DNA of 39,942 nt. Origin: JAUUSJ01 sp051880475. GTDB taxonomy: Bacteria > Bacillota > Clostridia > Lachnospirales > Lachnospiraceae. The translations under genes and the position numbers were made by a program. Below, in pieces: positions 31,486 through 38,709 of the stretch. The notes under the pieces were generated by a model. That model saw only the letters and a list, made by a program, of their open reading frames with translations, made no database searches and was not told the DNA's origin. The stretch is from contig JBJEOA010000046.1 of NCBI GenBank assembly GCA_051880475.1, forward strand, positions 1-39,942, in the 5' to 3' direction. Position 1 is the stretch's first letter, and each line of letters starts with the position of its first letter.

Positions 31486-32664
31486 ATGGAATATCGTGCA
31501 TTTTTGATTAAATACGCAGAAATTGCGCTTAAAGGAAAAAACAGATATATGTTCGAAGATGCCCTTGTGCGTCAAATTAAGTTTGCAATTAGAGACGCAG
31601 GAGAGTTGGAAATTAGAAAGGAATCTGGCCGTATTTTTGTGGAGGCTACAGGAGAGTTTGACTATGAAGATACTGTTGAGGGATTAAAAAAAGTATTTGG
31701 CATCGTTGAAATCTGTCCGATTATTGTAGAAGAGAATAATGAATATCAAAATATTTCTAAAGTTGTACAAGAATATGTAGACCAATGTTATCCAGACAAA
31801 AATTTTACCTTTAAGGTGCAGGCAAGAAGAGCGAAAAAAAGCTATCCAAAGACCTCTATGGAGCTTGCAGCAGACCTTGGAAGCGATTTATTAGACCGCT
31901 TTCAGGAGATGAAAGTAGATGTGCATAATCCAGATGTTCGTCTAAACGTAGAAATTCGCAATAAAGTATATATTTATTCTACTTCCATTGAGGGACCTGG
32001 CGGAATGCCAATTGGGACAAATGGAAAGGCAATGCTTCTCTTGTCAGGTGGAATTGACAGCCCAGTTGCAGGATATATGATTGCAAAAAGAGGAGTTCGA
32101 ATTGATGCAACTTATTTCCATGCTCCTCCTTATACAAGTGAGAGAGCAAAACAAAAAGTAGTAGACCTTGCAAAGCAAGTGGCAAAATATGCAGGTCCTA
32201 TTCAACTTCATGTCGTGAATTTTACCGATATTCAGCTTGCAATCTATGAAAAATGTCCTCACGATGAGCTCACGATTATTATGCGTCGTTATATGATGAA
32301 AATTGCGGAACATTTCGCAAAAGAGACAAAGAGCTTAGCTCTTATTACAGGTGAGAGTGTTGGACAGGTGGCAAGCCAGACTATGCAAAGTCTCGCCTGC
32401 ACAAATGAAGTATGTACATTGCCAGTTTTTCGACCATGTATCGGTATGGATAAACAAGAGATTGTAAATATTGCAGAAAAAATTGATACGTATGAGACAT
32501 CTATTTTGCCTTATGAAGATTGTTGTACAATCTTTGTCGCAAAACATCCAGTGACAAAGCCTAATATTAATGTAATTAAAAAGTCAGAGAGAAATCTTGA
32601 GGGTGTCATTGATGATTTAATGAGAGAGGCGATTGAAACGACGGAGATAATTAAAATTCGCTAA
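31486..32664 (+). CDS. thiI: tRNA 4-thiouridine synthase ThiI
   Basis: Activates U8 of tRNA with ATP and inserts sulfur to form s4U, a near-UV sensor. The 392-residue protein has the NFLD region (1-60), THUMP domain (about 60-165) and the PP-loop LLSGGIDSPVAGYM near 184-197, followed by GESVGQVASQTMQ and EDCCTIF. It lacks the C-terminal rhodanese domain of the E. coli protein (482 residues), so sulfur transfer must come directly from the desulfurase. That fits the preceding gene. GAAAGGAAG lies before the ATG. The thiazole role is not expected without the rhodanese domain. Confidence 0.95.
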   Translation: MEYRAFLIKYAEIALKGKNRYMFEDALVRQIKFAIRDAGELEIRKESGRIFVEATGEFDYEDTVEGLKKVFGIVEICPIIVEENNEYQNISKVVQEYVDQCYPDKNFTFKVQARRAKKSYPKTSMELAADLGSDLLDRFQEMKVDVHNPDVRLNVEIRNKVYIYSTSIEGPGGMPIGTNGKAMLLLSGGIDSPVAGYMIAKRGVRIDATYFHAPPYTSERAKQKVVDLAKQVAKYAGPIQLHVVNFTDIQLAIYEKCPHDELTIIMRRYMMKIAEHFAKETKSLALITGESVGQVASQTMQSLACTNEVCTLPVFRPCIGMDKQEIVNIAEKIDTYETSILPYEDCCTIFVAKHPVTKPNINVIKKSERNLEGVIDDLMREAIETTEIIKIR

Positions 32665-32677
32665 TAAAATAAAAAAG

Positions 32678-32699
32678 GTGGAAGTCGATTGACTTCCAC
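32678..32699. terminator. bidirectional terminator between thiI and the HPr-like gene
   Basis: GTGGAAGTC (32678-32686) and GACTTCCAC (32691-32699) form a perfect 9-bp stem with a GATT loop. On the minus strand the hairpin is followed by CTTTTTTATTTT, a strong signal for the HPr-like gene; on the plus strand the T tract is weak. Confidence 0.85.
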
Positions 32700-32773
32700 T
32701 TAAATATTTACCTTTGATAGTATCTATGAAATTAAAACGTGATAAAAATATCTTTGTCTGCTTATAGTGATGA

Positions 32774-33007
32774 CTACTCCACGATATATGGAGCTAATCT
32801 CTCAAGAATCTCGTCTAAGTTTTCTGTAGTATGGATATTTAAGTCGATTGGTTTAGAGATATCTAAGCTAAAAATACCCATGATAGATTTGGCATCGATG
32901 ACATATCTTCCAGAAACTAAGTCAAATTCTGCATCAAAACGATTAATTTCATTTACAAATGTTTTTACTTTATCAATAGAATTTAAAGAAATTTTTACTG
33001 TTTTCAT
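32774..33007 (-). CDS. HPr-like protein lacking the phosphohistidine site
   Basis: Small protein of 77 residues with the HPr fold signature: RFDAEFDLVSGRYVIDAKS at about 23-41 and KSIMGIFSLDISKPIDL at 40-56. The regulatory serine of HPr (Ser46 in KSIMG) is kept as Ser41, but the N-terminal loop that normally reads GLHARPA is replaced by SIDKVKTFVNEI, without His. It therefore cannot accept phosphate from EI, resembling Crh of Bacillus, which keeps only the serine. A role in HPr-kinase or catabolite signalling is possible but inferred. AGGAGGTAA lies before the ATG. It is expressed from its own promoter at 33129-33157 on the minus strand, ending at the terminator at 32678. Confidence 0.85.
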   Translation of the reverse strand: MKTVKISLNSIDKVKTFVNEINRFDAEFDLVSGRYVIDAKSIMGIFSLDISKPIDLNIHTTENLDEILERLAPYIVE

Positions 33008-33081
33008 AACTATTTACCTCCTGTTTATAGAATGAATGGTTAAAATTTTATATCTATATAAATTTTTATAATTTCTAATTT

Positions 33082-33146
33082 ATGAATTTGATTTTTAATT
33101 ATGAGTTTACTTTCTAATTATGAATCTAATATTAATCATTTTATGA
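33082..33146 (-). repeat. direct repeats in the HPr-like 5' UTR
   Basis: ATGA cores (plus strand) recur at 33082, 33101, 33120 and 33143, spaced 19, 19 and 23 bp, each in a TAATTATGA-like context. They lie between the minus-strand promoter and the gene and could be binding sites or a simple AT-rich duplication. Confidence 0.45.
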
Positions 33147-33157
33147 ATAAAAGTCAA
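33129..33157 (-). promoter_or_regulatory. promoter of the HPr-like gene
   Basis: On the minus strand TTGACT (33152-33157), 17-bp spacer and TAATAT (33129-33134). Start near 33122 leaves a 115-nt 5' UTR containing the direct repeats. Confidence 0.65.
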
Positions 33158-33331
33158 TATACAAACTGGCTAAAAATTTAAAAAAAAGAGTAAAATAAAA
33201 TCAGAAAAATATAATTATAAAAAGAAAAATAAAATTGAGTTAGAAGTAGTGCATAAGAAAAGAAGGATTTTTTGGATAATTTTGGTAATCAATGAGTGAC
33301 AATGAGATTTTAACGGTAAATTTAATATAAA

Positions 33332-33369
33332 GATAGGAAGAAAAAAAGGTTGCCAAGAACCTCTTTATC
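33332..33369 (-). terminator. minus-strand terminator-like hairpin upstream of mtaB
   Basis: AGGTT (33347-33351) and AACCT (33358-33362) with outer GATA/TATC form a hairpin. Read leftwards it is followed by seven T, as in an intrinsic terminator; read rightwards it lacks a T run. The gap from 33158 to 33437 otherwise shows AT-rich sequence and a GATAGAT/ATCTATC hairpin (33388-33407). Confidence 0.4.
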
Positions 33370-33437
33370 TTAGAAAATAGAAAGAGAGATAGATGATGGT
33401 ATCTATCAATAATGATATATTAGTTTAGGAGAGAAAG

Positions 33438-34757
33438 ATGGAAAGAAAAAAAAGAGTGGCATTTTTGACACTAGGATGTAAAGTAAATCAGTATGAGACA
33501 GATGCTATGGTTCAGTTATTAGAAAATGCGGGATATGAGATAGTGTCTATGAAAGAAGAAGCGGATTTTTATATTATTAATACTTGCTCTGTCACGAATA
33601 TGGCGGAGAGAAAATCAAGACAGATGATTCATAAAGCCAAGAAAAATCATCCAGATAGTACAATTGTCGCTGTTGGTTGTTATGTTCAGACGGCAGCACA
33701 AGAACTGAAAAAAGAATACGCGGTAGATTTATTAGTTGGAAATAATAAGAAAAAAGATATTGTGTCTGTCTTAAAAGAGTATGAAAAAGGGAAGAAAAAA
33801 ACAGAGGTTGTCATTGATATAGATCATACAAAGGAGTATGAGGCATTAACGATACAAAAAACAATGGAGCATACGAGAGTGTATGTAAAAATTCAAGACG
33901 GCTGTAATCAATTTTGCTCATATTGTTTAATTCCTTATACAAGAGGAAGGGTAAGAAGCAGAGAGAAAGAAGATATTTTAAATGAAGTCAGAAACTTAGC
34001 TCAAAATGGCTATCAAGAGATTGTTCTTACGGGAATTCATATCAGTTCTTATGGACAAGACTTAGAAAACGATAATTTAGAAAGTCTGATTGTGGCGCTT
34101 CATGAGATAGAAGGGATAGAGAGAATTCGTCTTGGCTCCCTAGAACCTAGAATTATAACGGAAAAATTTGTAAAAACAATTTCTTCTTTATATAAGGTTT
34201 GTCCACATTTTCATTTATCTTTGCAAAGTGGCTGTGACGAGACATTAAAGAGAATGAATCGAAAATATACGACAGCGGAGTATGAGGAGGCATGTAATAT
34301 TTTGAGAAAATATTATGAACATCCAGCTTTGACAACGGATGTTATTGTCGGTTTTCCTGGGGAGACGGAGGAAGAGTTTTCAAAGACGGTCGAATTTTTG
34401 GAGAGGATTCATCTATATGAAATGCATGTTTTCCAGTATTCACCAAGAAGAGGCACAAGAGCTGAGAAGATGGAAAATCAGGTATCGCCGACGGTAAAGC
34501 ATGAGAGAAGTAAAATTTTATTAGATATGACAAGCAGACAAAAGAGAGAATATGAGCAATTTTTCTTTGGAAAGGAAGAAATTGTATTGGTTGAGGAGAA
34601 AATTGCACAAAATAATGAAGAATATTTTACAGGTCATACAAAAAGATACCTAAAAGTTTACTTATTATCGCATAAAAATATAGAAAAAAAGATGATTCGA
34701 GTGAAAATTATAGGATATTCTAATGAAAATCGATTAATAGCAGAAACTTTGGATTGA
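33438..34757 (+). CDS. mtaB: tRNA t6A37 methylthiotransferase MtaB
   Basis: Radical SAM enzyme of 439 residues that converts t6A to ms2t6A at position 37 of tRNAs reading ANN codons. The N-terminal UPF0004 domain has Cys14 (TLGCKVNQYET), Cys50 and Cys81 for the auxiliary cluster; the radical SAM motif is CNQFCSYC with Cys156, Cys160 and Cys163. A C-terminal TRAM-like region ends the protein. NQYET after the first Cys marks MtaB rather than MiaB. AGGAGAG precedes the ATG. With thiI and trmR/trhP this window carries several anticodon-loop modification genes. A promoter was not clearly found; the gene lies 430 bp after the HPr-like start. Confidence 0.96.
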   Translation: MERKKRVAFLTLGCKVNQYETDAMVQLLENAGYEIVSMKEEADFYIINTCSVTNMAERKSRQMIHKAKKNHPDSTIVAVGCYVQTAAQELKKEYAVDLLVGNNKKKDIVSVLKEYEKGKKKTEVVIDIDHTKEYEALTIQKTMEHTRVYVKIQDGCNQFCSYCLIPYTRGRVRSREKEDILNEVRNLAQNGYQEIVLTGIHISSYGQDLENDNLESLIVALHEIEGIERIRLGSLEPRIITEKFVKTISSLYKVCPHFHLSLQSGCDETLKRMNRKYTTAEYEEACNILRKYYEHPALTTDVIVGFPGETEEEFSKTVEFLERIHLYEMHVFQYSPRRGTRAEKMENQVSPTVKHERSKILLDMTSRQKREYEQFFFGKEEIVLVEEKIAQNNEEYFTGHTKRYLKVYLLSHKNIEKKMIRVKIIGYSNENRLIAETLD

Positions 34758-34782
34758 AATTTTTTCTAAAGTATATTAAAAT
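34754..34782 (+). promoter_or_regulatory. promoter of ireB-ruvX-DUF1292-rnjA
   Basis: TTGAAA (34754-34759), overlapping the mtaB stop, 17-bp spacer, TAAAAT (34777-34782). Start near 34789, 29 nt before the ireB ATG. Confidence 0.55.
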
Positions 34783-34817
34783 AAAAACAGTAATAAAAAG
34801 CAAGGACGTGAGGAATA

Positions 34818-35075
34818 ATGAATAATAATAATACCCAATTTTTTGATGTACCAAAACCAACTTACGATGTGGATTCTATTTTACATGAAGTGTATATCGC
34901 ATTAACAGAAAAAGGCTATAACCCTGTAAATCAGGTTGTTGGTTATGTAATGTCAGGAGATCCGACTTATATCACAAGTCATAAAAATGCAAGAAGCTTA
35001 ATTATGAAAGTTGAGCGAGATGAGATTATCGAGGCCTTATTTAAGAATTATATCGACACGAGACTAAAGAAGTAG
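34818..35075 (+). CDS. IreB family regulatory phosphoprotein
   Basis: Small protein of 85 residues (UPF0297). In Enterococcus faecalis IreB is phosphorylated on N-terminal threonines by the IreK Ser/Thr kinase and limits cephalosporin resistance. The conserved KPTYDVDSILHEVYIALTEKGYNPV and SGDPTYITSHKNARSLIMKVERDEI regions are present, and an N-terminal Thr6 follows a run of Asn. The partner gene group ireB-ruvX-DUF1292 is conserved in Firmicutes (yrzL-yrrK-yrzB in B. subtilis), as here. GTGAGGAATA precedes the ATG. The kinase is not in this window, so a resistance role is inference. Confidence 0.94.
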   Translation: MNNNNTQFFDVPKPTYDVDSILHEVYIALTEKGYNPVNQVVGYVMSGDPTYITSHKNARSLIMKVERDEIIEALFKNYIDTRLKK

Positions 35076-35083
35076 GTTCTATT

Positions 35084-35530
35084 ATGAGATGGATGGGACT
35101 AGATTTTGGAACAAAGACAGTGGGTGTTGCCATAAGCGATGAGCTTGGCATCACCGCCCAGCCAGTTGAGACGATTACAAGAAAGTCAAATACGAAGCTG
35201 CGAAAAACATTAGCCCGAATTGAACAGTTAGCTTTAGAATACAGCATAACAGAAATTGTACTTGGATATCCTAAAAATATGAATAATTCTGAGGGTGCGA
35301 GGGCAGAAGCGACAAAAGAATTTGGGGAAATGATAAAAAAAAGGGTGGGACTCCCAGTTGTCTTTTGGGACGAGCGTTTAACGACGATGGAGTCAGAGCG
35401 TATTTTGATAGAGACAAATATAAGAAGAGAAAATAGAAAAGCATACATCGACCAGATGGCTGCTGTTTTAATTTTGCAATCTTATATGAATGCAAAAATA
35501 ATGAGAGAAAAGGAAGAGCTAGATGGATAA
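35084..35530 (+). CDS. ruvX: Holliday junction resolvase RuvX/YqgF (pre-16S nuclease)
   Basis: RNase H-fold nuclease of 148 residues. The active site DFGTKTVGVAI begins near residue 7 (Asp), LGYPKNMN follows at about 65, and FWDERLTTMESE near 98-109 and IDQMAAVLIL near 131 hold the other acidic residues. YqgF proteins mature the 5' end of 16S rRNA and were first assigned as Holliday junction resolvases; both roles are debated for Gram-positive members. It lies 8 nt after ireB, and its last 8 nt overlap the next gene. The weak TAGG upstream suggests translation coupled to ireB. Confidence 0.93.
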   Translation: MRWMGLDFGTKTVGVAISDELGITAQPVETITRKSNTKLRKTLARIEQLALEYSITEIVLGYPKNMNNSEGARAEATKEFGEMIKKRVGLPVVFWDERLTTMESERILIETNIRRENRKAYIDQMAAVLILQSYMNAKIMREKEELDG

Positions 35531-35795
35531 AATTGCATTTTTGACAGAGGACGGAAGTGAACAAGAATTTTATGTCCTAGATCGGACCAAATTAAATGGA
35601 AAGTACTATCTTTTAGTAGCAGAAGAGATAGATGAGGAGGCAGAAGATGCAGAAGTCGAGGTTCTCATTTTGAGGGAAGAGCAATCGGATAAGGGTGAGT
35701 TTTTGACTTATGAGATTGTAGAGGATGAGATTGAAATTTCTTGCGTTTGCAGTTTATTTGAAGAAAATATTGAGATGGAGGAATTATCAACTTGA
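35523..35795 (+). CDS. DUF1292 domain-containing protein
   Basis: Acidic protein of 90 residues in the DUF1292 (YrzB) family. The pattern IAFLTEDGSEQEFYVLDRTKLNGKYYLLVAEE in the first half (residues 4-35) and an acidic second half with FLTYEIVEDEIE match the family, which has no established function. Many Glu residues give a strong negative charge. It overlaps ruvX by 8 nt and the next gene by 4 nt (TTGA), so the four genes are tightly coupled. In B. subtilis yrzB holds the same position after yrrK. Confidence 0.9.
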   Translation: MDKIAFLTEDGSEQEFYVLDRTKLNGKYYLLVAEEIDEEAEDAEVEVLILREEQSDKGEFLTYEIVEDEIEISCVCSLFEENIEMEELST

Positions 35796-37453
35796 AAAAG
35801 GAAAATCAAACAGTGAAAGTAATTCCTTTAGGTGGATTAGAGCAGATCGGAATGAATATTACTGCCTTTGAGTATGATGACAGTATTATTGTTGTGGACT
35901 GCGGTTTGTCATTTCCAACGGATGATATGCTTGGAATTGACCTAGTAATTCCTGATATAACCTACTTAAAGGAAAACGTGGACAGAGTTAAGGGACTGAT
36001 TATTACCCACGGACATGAGGATCATATTGGAGCAATCCCTTATGTTTTAAAGGAAATTAATATGCCAATTTACGCCACAAAATTGACGATGGGGCTTATC
36101 GATGGCAAATTAAAAGAGCACGGTATTCAGAGAAATACGAGAAAAAAAGTCGTAAAACATGGGCAGTCTATTAATCTTGGATGTTTTCGTATTGAGTTTA
36201 TTAAGACAAACCACAGTATTGCAGATGCAGCAGCACTTGCAATTTATTCTCCGGCAGGAACTATTATCCATACAGGAGACTTTAAGATTGACTATACCCC
36301 TTTATTTGGAGAGGCGATTGACCTTGGCAGATTTGCAGAACTTGGAAAGAAGGGTGTCTTAGCCCTTATGTGCGATAGCACGAATGTTGAGAGACCAGGA
36401 TATACAATGTCAGAGCAGACAGTGGCAAAGACATTTGACCATTTATTTCAGGAGCATAAAGAAAGGCGAATTATTATCGCCACCTTTGCATCAAATGTAG
36501 ATAGAGTACAGCAGATTATTAATACCGCATATAAGTTTGGAAGAAAAGTAATCGTAGAGGGAAGAAGCATGGTGAATATTATTAACGTAGCTTCTGAACT
36601 TGGATATTTAGATATACCTAAAAACACATTAATAGAAGTAGAGCAGATGAGAAATTATACAGATAAACAGCTTGTCTTAATTACGACGGGAAGTCAGGGA
36701 GAGACGATGGCGGCTTTATCTCGTATGGCAGCCTCTGTTCATAAAAAAATTTCAATTAAGCCAGGAGATACCGTTATTTTTAGCTCGCATCCAATTCCTG
36801 GAAATGAAAAGGCAGTTTCTAAAGTAATGAATGAGCTTGCTAGAAAAGGTGCGAAGATAGTATTTCAAGATACTCACGTATCTGGTCACGCCTGTCAGGA
36901 GGAGATTAAGCTAATTTATGCACTCACAAAGCCACAGTATGCGATACCAGTGCACGGTGAGTATAGACATTTAAAGACACATAGAGAGCTAGCCATTAGC
37001 ATGGGGCTTCCAAAGGAGAATGTATTTATTTTATCGTCTGGAGATGTGCTTTCTTTGTCAAAAGATGTCGGAAAAGTAACTGGAAAAGTTCCAGCACATG
37101 GTATTTTAGTAGACGGTCTTGGTGTTGGGGATGTCGGAAATATTGTCCTTCGAGATAGACAACATTTATCTCAAAATGGTTTGCTTATTGTTGTCGTGAC
37201 TTTAGAAAGACATGGAGGACGTTTGCTTGCAGGACCAGATATCGTTTCAAGAGGATTTGTCTATGTCAGAGAATCTGAGACTTTGATGGAAGACGCGAGA
37301 CATGTCGTGACAGAGGCACTTGAGGAATGTCTTAGCAAAAATATCACGGATTGGGGAAGAATTAAGAGCAGTATCAAAGATGCACTAAGTGAGTTCCTCT
37401 GGAAGAGAACGAAGAGAAATCCGATGATATTACCGATTATTACAGAAGTTTGA
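35792..37453 (+). CDS. rnjA: ribonuclease J
   Basis: Metallo-beta-lactamase/beta-CASP nuclease of 553 residues with 5'-to-3' exonuclease and endonuclease activity, central to RNA decay in Firmicutes. The zinc motif THGHEDHIGAI lies near 72-82, HTGDFKIDYTP near 165, and the beta-CASP regions include TTGSQGE and the HVSGHACQEEIK/VHGEYRHLKTH His ligands. The start codon is TTG at 35792, overlapping the DUF1292 stop, with GGAGGAAT 8 nt upstream. Only one RNase J is seen here; a second paralogue elsewhere is common. The length matches RnjA rather than the divergent shorter forms. A small TGCCT/AGGCA hairpin lies just after the stop (37464-37480). Confidence 0.95.
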   Translation: MKKENQTVKVIPLGGLEQIGMNITAFEYDDSIIVVDCGLSFPTDDMLGIDLVIPDITYLKENVDRVKGLIITHGHEDHIGAIPYVLKEINMPIYATKLTMGLIDGKLKEHGIQRNTRKKVVKHGQSINLGCFRIEFIKTNHSIADAAALAIYSPAGTIIHTGDFKIDYTPLFGEAIDLGRFAELGKKGVLALMCDSTNVERPGYTMSEQTVAKTFDHLFQEHKERRIIIATFASNVDRVQQIINTAYKFGRKVIVEGRSMVNIINVASELGYLDIPKNTLIEVEQMRNYTDKQLVLITTGSQGETMAALSRMAASVHKKISIKPGDTVIFSSHPIPGNEKAVSKVMNELARKGAKIVFQDTHVSGHACQEEIKLIYALTKPQYAIPVHGEYRHLKTHRELAISMGLPKENVFILSSGDVLSLSKDVGKVTGKVPAHGILVDGLGVGDVGNIVLRDRQHLSQNGLLIVVVTLERHGGRLLAGPDIVSRGFVYVRESETLMEDARHVVTEALEECLSKNITDWGRIKSSIKDALSEFLWKRTKRNPMILPIITEV

Positions 37454-37509
37454 TAAAGAGATATGCCTAATTTACAGGCAAAGATATATGAATGAAAAGG
37501 TAATGAGAG

Positions 37510-37851
37510 ATGGATTTGGTGTTAGACTTGACAAAACAACTCTCCGAGCAGATTAAACAAGATGAAGCCTATATGGAGTATCTTAAGTGTTATGATGCAG
37601 TGAAAAAAGACAGAGAGCTGTTTCAAAAAATGAATGAGATGCGAAGAAAAAATATAGAACTGCAAAATGACATGGAGAAAGAGAATTTTTTTGACGCTGC
37701 CAGTCACTTTTGGGAAGAATACAGTTATATACTTAATAATAAGGAAGTGAGTGACTTTTTAAAGGCAGAGATGAGATTTTGTAGAAAAATGCAAAAAATC
37801 TATACAATTTTGACACAAGATTTAGAAATTGATTTAGATTTTCTCTCTTAA
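37510..37851 (+). CDS. YlbF family regulator
   Basis: Helical protein of 113 residues in the YlbF/YmcA family. In B. subtilis YlbF, YmcA and YaaT form a complex that helps RNase Y process mRNA and supports sporulation and competence. The family signature is the helix-rich YMEYLKCYDAVKKDRELFQKM at residues 22-42 (given here in part) and FKKAEM-like FLKAEMRFCRKMQKIY near the C-terminus. Two Cys (in KCYD and FCRK) might take part in the Fe-S binding described for the complex, but this is uncertain. It follows rnjA by 57 nt, suggesting a shared transcript for RNA-decay factors. GTAATGAGAG upstream is a weak ribosome-binding site. Confidence 0.82.
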   Translation: MDLVLDLTKQLSEQIKQDEAYMEYLKCYDAVKKDRELFQKMNEMRRKNIELQNDMEKENFFDAASHFWEEYSYILNNKEVSDFLKAEMRFCRKMQKIYTILTQDLEIDLDFLS

Positions 37852-37880
37852 ATGAATTAAGAGAGGGAAAAGAAAGTAAA

Positions 37881-37923
37881 AAAGGAGGCTGTTGCAAAGT
37901 ATTATTTTGTAGCAGCCTCTTTG
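37881..37923 (+). promoter_or_regulatory. 17-bp hairpin abutting the trmR ribosome-binding site
   Basis: AAGGAGGCTGTTGCAAA and TTTTGTAGCAGCCTCTTT pair almost continuously (G-U pairs included) around GTATTA. The hairpin ends directly before GAGAGAGG, the ribosome-binding site of the next gene, and its CCTCT can also pair with AGAGG. The T run is only three, so this could be a weak terminator of the upstream gene or a translational control element. Confidence 0.6.
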
Positions 37924-37932
37924 AGAGAGGAA

Positions 37933-38583
37933 ATGTCTATTGTGATTATTGAAGATAGGGTAAGAGATTTTATCAATTCATTTGATAAAGAGGACGATAG
38001 TTTTATTTGTGAGTTAGAAAAGAGAGCGAGGGAAAATTATGTTCCTATTATTAGGCAGGAGACAAAAAATTTGCTTCGTTTTTTTCTTAAATTAAAACAG
38101 CCAAAGCGTATTTTGGAAGTAGGAACAGCGATTGGATTTTCTTCTATTTATATGAGTCAGTATATAGAGGAAGGCGCTAAGATTGTGACGATTGAAAATT
38201 ATGAGAAGAGAATTAGGGAGGCGAGGGAAAATATTAAGCTCGCCAAGAAAGAAGATTGTATTACTTTGCTTGAGGGAGATGCAAAGGATGTGCTAAAAAC
38301 ATTAGAAGGTCCGTTTGATTTTATTTTTATGGATGCAGCTAAGGGACAGTATCTTAATTTTCTCCCAGATATTATGAGACTTCTAGGAACAGGCGGCATT
38401 TTGATTTCTGATAATGTCTTGCAAGAGGGGGATGTGATGGAATCTCGCTATGCGATTAAGAGAAGAAATCACACAATCCACCACAGAATGAGAGAGTATA
38501 TGTATCAGATTACGCATATGCAAGAGCTTGAGACTTTGATTTTGCCGACAGGAGATGGGGCAACGGTGAGCATAAAGCAGTGA
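37933..38583 (+). CDS. trmR: O-methyltransferase, probable tRNA 5-hydroxyuridine methyltransferase TrmR
   Basis: Class I SAM-dependent O-methyltransferase of 216 residues (methyltransf_3/COMT-like). The SAM motif ILEVGTAIGFSSIYMSQY lies near residues 58-75, FIFMDAAKGQYLNF near 132-145 holds the metal-binding Asp, and ISDNVLQEG near 160 is the third motif with Asp-Asn. B. subtilis YrrM/TrmR methylates ho5U34 to mo5U34, and its gene neighbours the U32-family TrhP genes, as here. ATG at 37933 is preferred over an in-frame TTG at 37921, which lies in the 3' arm of the hairpin; the ribosome-binding site GAGAGG ends close to the ATG. The gene for a true catechol-type methyltransferase would not normally pair with U32. 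Confidence 0.87.
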   Translation: MSIVIIEDRVRDFINSFDKEDDSFICELEKRARENYVPIIRQETKNLLRFFLKLKQPKRILEVGTAIGFSSIYMSQYIEEGAKIVTIENYEKRIREARENIKLAKKEDCITLLEGDAKDVLKTLEGPFDFIFMDAAKGQYLNFLPDIMRLLGTGGILISDNVLQEGDVMESRYAIKRRNHTIHHRMREYMYQITHMQELETLILPTGDGATVSIKQ

Positions 38584-38709
38584 TACGTTGGAAGATGAAA
38601 AAATGCTAGAAAGTAAGAAATAATACTGAAAATAATACAAAAAGATAATAAAAAACAAGAGGAAAAATAAGACTGAGAAATATAAAATGGAAAGGATTAT
38701 AGACTGATA

